Below, piece by piece: positions 56,202 to 64,000 of a stretch of DNA of 64,000 nucleotides (positions within the stretch are counted from its first letter, which is position 1; every line of letters starts with the position of its first letter). This DNA is from Palaemon carinicauda. Taxonomy: Eukaryota; Arthropoda; Malacostraca; Decapoda; Palaemonidae. The stretch lies in the NCBI RefSeq assembly GCF_036898095.1, contig NC_090739.1:104076752-104140751 (forward strand), written 5' to 3'. Both the position numbers and the translations under genes were made by a program. Below the pieces are notes generated by a model. It was given only the letters and a program-made list of their open reading frames with translations. It was not told the origin of the DNA and did not search any database.

Positions 56202-56278
56202 GCTTCTGTAGCCCTTGATAGTGGGAGCTGAAAGGGATCGTCCTTTTCTCAGGTAAAAGAGAAAAACAGCTATTTGAG

Positions 56279-56900
56279 CTACAGAGGTACTGGTCGAGGA
56301 TACAGAAACTGACTTGCACCAGTCTCGGAAGACTTCCCACTTCGATTGGTAGACTCTAATGGAAGAAGCTCTCCTTGCTCTAGCAATCGCACTGGCTGCT
56401 TCCTTCGAAAAGCCTCTAGCTCTCGAGAGTCTTTCGATAGACTGAAGGCAGTCAGACGAAGAGCGTGGAGGCTTTGGAGTACCTTCTTTACGTGTGGCTG
56501 ACGTAGAAGGTCTACCCTTAGAGGAAGACTACTGGGAACGTCTACTAACCATCGAAGTATCTCGGTGAACCATTCTCTCGCGGGCCAGAGGGAAGCAACT
56601 AACGTCAACCTTGTCCCTTCGTGAGAGGCGAACTTCTGCAGTACCTTGTTGACAATCTTGAACGGTGGGAATGCGTAGAGATCCAGATGTGACCAATCTA
56701 GGAGGAAAGCATCTATATGTATTGCTGCTGGGTCCGGGACTGGAGAGCAATAGATTGGAAGCCTCTTGGTCAGCGAGGTTGCAAAGAGATCTATGGATGG
56801 TTTTACCCCAAGTGGCCCAAAGTCTCTTGCACACATCCTTGTGGAGGGTCCATTCGGTTGGAATTACTTGCCCTTTCCGACTGAGACAATCTGCTATGAC
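56279..56900 (-). pseudogene. DIRS E methyltransferase-like segment and linker
   Basis: The frame 56836-56279 reads GVKPSIDLFATSLTKRLPIYCSPVPDPAAIHIDAF and LVASLWPAREWFTEILRWL. DIRS elements carry such a segment between RNase H and recombinase, often called methyltransferase-like. Methylase activity has not been shown for it to my knowledge. The frame ends out of phase with the recombinase. Confidence 0.75.
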
Positions 56901-57520
56901 GTTCAAGTCGCCTTGGATGAACCTCGTTATTAGGTAGACGTCTTGACCTATTGACCAGATGAGCAGGTCCCTTGTGATCTCGTACAACGTCAGTGAGTGG
57001 GTACCTCCTTGTTTGGAGATGTACGCCAAGGCCGTGGTGATGTCCGAGTTAACTTCCACCACTTTGCCTCGAAGGAGAGACTTGAAGCTTTTCAAGGCCA
57101 GATGTACTGCCAACAGCTCCTTGCAGTTGATATGCATGCTCCTCTGACTCGAGTTCCACAGTCCTGAGCATTCCCGACCGTCTAGTGTCGCGCCCCAGCC
57201 CACGTCCGATGCGTCCGAGAAGAGAACGTGATTGGGAGTCTGAACAGCCAGGGGAAGACCCTCTCTTAGGTTGATATTGTCCTTCCACCAAGTCAGACAA
57301 GACTTTATCTTTTCGGAAACCGGGATCGAGACCGCTTCTAGCGTCTTGTCCTTTTTCCAGTGAAAAGCTAGATGGTATTGAAGAGGACGGAGGTGTAGTC
57401 TTCCTAGTGACACAAATTGTTCCACGGATGACAGCGTCCCTACCAGACTCATCCACAGCCTGACTGAGCAGCGTTCCTTCTTCAGCATCTTTTGGATGGA
57501 TAGCAGGGCTTGATCTATTC
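56840..57520 (-). pseudogene. DIRS E RNase H with RT thumb only
   Basis: The segment opens with the end of RT (SVRLWMSLVGTLSSVEQFV, then GRLHLRPLQYHLAFHW). It continues into RNase H: NHVLFSDASDVGWGATLDG, HINCKELLAVHLAL, VVEVNSDITTALAYI and FIQGDLNVIADCLSRKG, all acidic positions present. The RT fingers and palm, including YLDD, are absent. The sequence passes at about 57515 straight into Gag (EDVAEQQDDQPPE). An internal deletion therefore removed the polymerase. Confidence 0.88.
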
Positions 57521-58140
57521 TGGGGGCTGATCGTCTTGTTGTTCAGCAACGTCCTCATCAGAGGGTTCCTCATCCGAAAACTGATGAGGAAACGGCAACG
57601 GAGTGGGCAACGTCTGGCTCGCTGAGTCCGGTCGCACTGGTGGATGCGTGACGGAGCCGGACGCAATATCATGGAACTGCTGCACAGTCTGTGAACTGTC
57701 AACAACCATGGGTGCGCGAGGAAGCACAGCGTCAACCCGAGACTGTCTAGACCGTCTGGGTTGTGCAGTCAACACCCTACCGGGTTGCTGAGGTTGACGC
57801 ACTGCGTCAAAACAAGTCACCTCTGCTGGTTGTTGAACGTCCTGAACGTCAACAACCACCTCCGAGCGTCGCTTAACGTCAACGTGCGGCTGGCAACCCA
57901 CACTGGGTCGCATCGGTGGAGGAACCACCTCAACTGGCATACGCGAGTAGGTTACCTCAGCGTCAACAGGGCGCACACCCGACCGGTTGGAAGGTTGTTG
58001 GCCAGAAGGTTCGGTAGCAACCTTCTCCGCATTAAAGTCCTCTATCAAGGACGCAAGCTTGGACTGCATGTCTTGCAGCAAAGCCCATTTAGGGTCTACG
58101 GGAGCAGGTGTGGCAACAGACGGGGTTAGCGACTGAGGCG
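57515..58140 (-). pseudogene. DIRS E Gag, inner copy
   Basis: The open frame 58081-57515 reads MLQDMQSKLASLIEDFNAEK, VTCFDAVRQPQQPGRVLTAQ and RVDAVLPRAPMVVDSSQTV, and ends acidic (SDEEPSDEDVAEQQDDQ). It is paralogous to 58740-59300. The first part may form a short amphipathic helix. I recognise no zinc knuckle. By position this is the C-terminal part of Gag. Confidence 0.6.
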
Positions 58141-58739
58141 GTACCGTTTACCATCCCTGAAAGCCTTGTTATGCGTGACATAATTGTACAGCAAAACTTC
58201 AAAGGCTCGAAAACAGCTGTGAAGTTGACCTGCAAACAACTAGGAGCGTCTCCTGGCCAGGCGCCAGGGAGAGTCTACGAGAATTGAGAAGTCTATCTGG
58301 GCAGAAGCATGAACTCCCAAGCCGAGAACTTCTCTCGTGTCATATGAGACACTCGCTCTATAAACCAGTTTAAAAGAAGGGAAAGCAAAGGCTGTATCCC
58401 CCAAACTCCTCCTGGTGAAAAACCAGTCGCCTAGCCAACGTAAAGCTCTCTAGGAGAGCGAGAGAGCACTAGCTTAAAAACAACGGCTTCGAAGTAGCTA
58501 GGCCTAGTGTAAGCTCTGACGTTTAGGCGAACGAGGAGCAGCAGTTACAAAAAGATCCGGACAAAGATCCTTAAAAAAATCATCATGATTTAATTAAAGT
58601 CCATAGGAGGCTAAGCATCTTTAGGCTCCTCTCCATCTGACAGAGTCCTCAAGGGAATATCAGTAGGAGGGGGAACAGCAACTTCCTCATCTACAGGAAC
58701 CTTGTCCGATAAAAGCTGAGTCTCAAGCAAGGGAGAGAC

Positions 58740-59330
58740 CTACCGCGGTGGCAATGCTTTACAAGCAGAGTCCGCACTCACTGGTGCATTAGTAGCGGAC
58801 CAGAACGCAACGTCATGTAACTGCTTGACAGTCTGTGAACTGTCAACAACTGAACTGTCAACCACAACAGGTGCGTGAGGACGCACAGCGTCCACTCGAG
58901 ACTGCTTTGACTGCCTAGACTGAGCAGTCAAAACAACTCTAGAATGCGGAGGTTGACGCACAGCGTCAAAACAAGTCAACTCCGATTGTTAGTGAACGTC
59001 TTGAACGTCAACAGGAGCATCAGCAAGTGGCCTAACGTCCAAATGCGGCTGAAAAACCACACGAGACCGCATCGAGTGTGGTTCTAAACAACCTGACTGA
59101 CGTGACTAAGCTACGCCAACGTCAACAGTAAGCACAAAGGAACGTTAGGTTGGCTGAAAGCCAGGATATCGATGAGATAAACGGCTAGACTCAACGGACT
59201 AATCGGCAGAATAGTCTTCCATAAGGGAGGCAAGCATATACTGCATGTCTTGCCATACAACCCATTAAGGATCAACGGAAATGGTTGTGGTAAGAGACGA
59301 GGGTAACGTCTGTGACCGCAACACTTTGCC
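58740..59330 (-). pseudogene. DIRS E Gag, outer duplicated copy
   Basis: The piece 58979-58740 (TCFDAVRQPPHSRVVLTAQS, RVDAVRPHAPVVVDSS) repeats the inner Gag copy. Similarity at DNA level continues to about 59320, so 57600-58140 and 58750-59330 are direct repeats about 1.15 kb apart. VVDSS is itself doubled in this copy. It has more stops than the inner copy. Confidence 0.65.
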
Positions 59331-60964
59331 TACAAAAAAAGACTCTCGGAGTCTGTGTTACGCTTTTGTTAGGCGGCGAGCAGTTATCCGATGACTGCAT
59401 AGGGTCAGAGCTGTCCTAATGGTTGTAACCAGGACGCTGGACCTGTCCTGAAAGGACTGGCTTTCGCTTAAGGGCTTCGAAACCTTGTGACAGGTTTCTT
59501 ATGCAAAAAGCCTTCGGATGACGAGGAGAAACAACGTCTCTCTCGTTTTATGGTAGGGGAGATCTTGGTAAGATACACCCGATACCATAGAGGGAAAACG
59601 TCTGTTCGTTGGTCAAGGCCTCTCGAACCCATAAGTCGTTTGACATTACTTCTCCCCTGGGCTTGGGAGCATGTAAGAGGTCCCGGACTAGGTGAACGAC
59701 AGGCACGAACAGACGAACCCTCGGACGCAACACTGTAACACTTTGCGCATATCACTTTATCACTTCGATTTTCTGTTTTGCACTTATTTCACTGAAATCG
59801 AAACTTTTACTGATTTCTACCTGAAACACGCAATTCTACCCTTCATTAAAAGGTAGTAATTGCGAAATCAGTCGTATAATGCAAGCTCATTAATACCAGC
59901 AAAAAAGAGAAAACATATTTTAAGATAAAAAAATCAGTGGCTGGGAAAGACTAAACACTAGTTCATATAACTACGTTTTCAATCTCTCACCGCACATAGC
60001 CTGGGGACGAGAATAAAAAACTAAAAAGTTTTATCCTTCCTCCCCTTACAGCGACTAGGGACGAGAGTAACACGAGAACAACGTCACCCGCTTGAACGGA
60101 ACGTTTTCTCTCCTCTCTCTCCCTCCGTCTCTATCTCTCTCTCTCTTTCTCTCTTGATTTCGCACCTAAGAGAAGAGCCCAATTATATTTCGTCAAAAAA
60201 ACATGTTATTTGACTAAAGGAAAAAACTAAAAGGTTTTTCAAATAAAAAGTTCCTTTAAAATAGAATTTAAAACATTTAAGCTAAGAAAGAATGAACAAA
60301 ACGTCAGAATCGATTTACTCTTACTGCAAAGTGAAACCGTGATACACTCTCTCTCTATCGTAACGATAGAGCGCATGTTGAACGTCCTGAACGTCAACAA
60401 CTGCGTAGCATCAATAAACTAAACGTTAGTTCATCTTTGAAAACAGTACGAAGACTATCAAAGAAATTCTTTCATAAAATATTACATTTAAAAAGTTTTA
60501 AATCCTTAGCTCTTTAAAAGCTAATTACGATATAAAGGGCTCAACGTTGATTAACTTCGGTTTCCAAGTTAGGACCGCCTACTCTCAGGAAAGGTCTATA
60601 TAAACAAAACATTAAAATTATTTTTATATGTTTATAATAAATGGAAAGTTAATCGAAGAGGCCTAATAAAGGCGGAGAGATATAAAATATATAGAGGAAA
60701 ATCTATAACGTGATATAATTACTAAAAGCCTAAACACACTTCCGTCTAAGGGAAGGGTCAGCCATTTAAAAGTGAGAGAAAGCCCATACTCTCTTTGTCA
60801 CCATAATTAAATCTATCCAAAACGAATTCAAGATTTAAGATGAAGATAAAACACCTGCATAGCGAAAGCTCAAAACTAGAATAAAGTACTTCACCAATTA
60901 GTTGTGAAAAAAACTCCAGTTTAGCAACAGCGAGTAAGTACGTCTTGTCGATAGCTCGACAGAG
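59331..60964 (-). other. DIRS E 5' region
   Basis: A 95-codon frame at 59755-59468 begins MICAKCYSVASEGSS and could be the Gag N terminus. The rest is AT-rich with a CT-rich run (60105-60160). The phrase GAACGTCCTGAACGTCAACAAC near 60376-60399 also occurs in the Gag copy near 57833-57857. No intact gene is present. Confidence 0.4.
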
Positions 60965-61138
60965 AGAAAATTGAGTCTTTTGTTTACATTGAGTACTGGG
61001 TATCTGGACGACAGATGGCGCTGTTGGGCACACCCGCAACCTGTGTAGCGATCGCTGGCGAGTTTTTACCGTAGAGTTGTCTGTCGGGCAACAGAGTTGC
61101 AGCTATTATAATCACCGGCTAAGTTAAATATTGAAAAA
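60965..61138 (-). repeat. Terminal inverted repeat of DIRS E (5' end side)
   Basis: Inverted copy of 54690-54845 (GAGTACTGGGTATCTGGACG, CAGATGGCGCTGTTGGGCAC, GCGATCGCTGGCGAG), ending TAAATATTGAAAAA. Very few differences are visible between the two ends. Confidence 0.93.
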
Positions 61139-61171
61139 ACTAGTTTACTATGACGTCTTCACATTTGGCCA

Positions 61172-61231
61172 ATCACAGTGCGACAATACATTTTCTTACC
61201 CATCACAGTGCGACAATACATTTTCTTACCC
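61172..61231 (+). repeat. 30-bp exact tandem duplication
   Basis: Two identical adjacent units start ATCACAGTGCGACAATAC and end TTCTTACCC (61172-61201 and 61202-61231). They lie just upstream of the Merlin transposase start. Confidence 0.95.
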
Positions 61232-61254
61232 AGCCATTTTATTTCGTTCTAGAC

Positions 61255-62232
61255 ATGGAGGCCGTAGCAAGCACGTCATCTGATATTGCACAAGAAATTG
61301 AAATTCCAGTTTCTTGTGCTGACTGTTTCTTAAGTTACGGTGAATTTGTTTTAGCCTATTCGGGGAATATCGAAAAACTTGTGGATTTGTGCCAGAGAGA
61401 CAATTTAATTTTACAAAATAAAAATTGTCCACAGTGTCACGAAGTGTGTAGGGTTGATTACAAGAAACAGTTTTAGGTGTGATAAATCTTACATTACGAA
61501 AGGACGTAGACATAAGCGTTGTTCTTATGAAGAGTCTTTGTTTGTGGGTACCTGGTGTTCAAAAGGAAAACTGGACATTGAAACTAATTTAAAATTTATA
61601 GTTTTGTGGGTTCAAAACTGGTTTTGCTACGAAGTGGCCATTTCTGAATTAAAATTAAATAAAGGTACTGTATGCGATTGGTCTTCATTTTGCAGGGAAG
61701 TTGTAATTACTTGGGTATTTCGGCGCAGCAAGAAAATTGGCGGCAACAATTGTACAGTGGAAGTTGACGAGTCAAAATTCGGCAAACGGAAATATAACGT
61801 TGGCCGAGTAATAGACGGCCAGAGAGTATTTAGTGGTATTTGCCGCGAATCATAAGTTTTTTTTTTCTGGTCCCCGTGGAAACCCGGGATCGTGACACCT
61901 TGCTCTTGCTGATTAAGGAGAGGATCGAGCCAGGCACAACCATAATTTCTGACTGTTGGCGACCTTATAACTGTCTGGCAGAGGAAGGTTTTGAGCATTT
62001 GACTGTTAACCACAGCCTTCACTTTGTTGATCCCCAGACACAGGCTCATACCAATACTGTGGAGAGGAAGTGGCGGGACGTGAAGAATTTAATGACGAAA
62101 TATGGTAGGAGGAAAAAACACTTCGTCGGGTACCTGGCCATTTCCTACTTCAAGTTGCATGTCAGGGAACCATCGCAACGGCTTCACGTTTTCCTCAAAG
62201 CAGCAGCACATCTTTACCTACCAACAGTTTAA
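61255..62232 (+). pseudogene. Merlin-type DDE transposase, two frameshifts
   Basis: This transposase would cut and paste the Merlin transposon. The start is the ATG at 61255 (MEAVASTSSDIAQEIE). A zinc-ribbon-like part NCPQCHEVCRV and RCDKS, then YEESLFVGTWCSKGKL, precedes the catalytic core. Core residues are Asp in CTVEVDESKFGKRKYNVGR, Asp in TTIISDCWRPYNCL and Glu in AHTNTVERKWRDVK, matching the IS1016/ISXO2-like family. Frame changes occur near 61480 and at a T11 run near 61857. Both are small, so the gene is only lightly damaged. The stop is at 62230-62232. Confidence 0.92.
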
Positions 62233-62239
62233 GGTAAGC

Positions 62240-63913
<1,674 letters not shown>

Positions 63914-64000
63914 GCCCATTAAAGGTAGAAATCCTCCAAATAACCAAATATATTTATGTTAAACGGTAGCTGTGGCGAAATTTCACCGGTTTATACTCAA

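Larger units (their letters stand above)
54650..61138 (-). mobile_element. DIRS-type retroelement E
   Basis: The terminal inverted repeats (54650-54845 and 60965-61138) match almost perfectly over about 150 bp. The internal complementary region is at 54885-54990. On the - strand the order is Gag-like (59755-57515), RNase H (57488-56840) and tyrosine recombinase (56470-55383). The RT palm is missing. The very similar ends and the intact recombinase frame suggest this is the youngest DIRS insertion here. Confidence 0.92.

Overview
This is eukaryotic, animal, repeat-dense DNA. I find no host protein-coding gene, rRNA or tRNA that I can support. The window is a stack of nested, mostly dead transposable elements: about five DIRS-type tyrosine-recombinase retroelements, two Ty3/gypsy elements plus one solo LTR, two I/Jockey-group non-LTR elements, and one Merlin-type DNA transposon. 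The wealth of DIRS copies beside gypsy and Jockey-like elements fits a decapod crustacean best. That assignment is an inference from element content, not from a host gene.

Layout. 1-1413: 3' part of a gypsy element (integrase, polypurine tract, 255-bp LTR) on the + strand, inserted into the RT of a non-LTR element on the - strand (1414 to about 5900). 6572-30643: DIRS element A, on the - strand, split in two by a second gypsy element (12018-28318, + strand). That gypsy element in turn holds a - strand non-LTR element (12740 to about 19020) and a solo LTR (20832-21086) of the first gypsy family, flanked by the 4-bp duplication GAAA. 31155-36620: DIRS B. 37692-42976: DIRS C, which lacks RT. 42977 to about 51870: DIRS D, heavily decayed, with a 500-bp tandem duplication. 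51870-54190: degenerate tandem repeats and AT-rich DNA. 54650-61138: DIRS E, sitting next to, and probably inside, a Merlin transposon whose transposase remnant is at 61255-62232. The window ends in low-complexity DNA and a (TA)59 tract.

How the parts work. DIRS elements use Gag, RT/RNase H and a tyrosine recombinase. Their termini are inverted repeats, and an internal complementary region repeats both outer ends. That architecture can be read in A, B and E, with the 3' end side also clear in C and D, and it is the main evidence for the calls. All five copies are defective. Only A keeps the RT catalytic YLDD, and it has in-frame stops. Only E keeps an apparently intact recombinase.

The most unusual object is the gypsy element at 12018-28318. 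Between RNase H and integrase it carries an OTU-like domain (catalytic Cys apparently replaced by Ser) and a second retropepsin-like DTG domain, besides the usual protease before RT. Both of its LTR-like blocks also run into the same non-LTR 3' tail, which is hard to explain by simple nesting.
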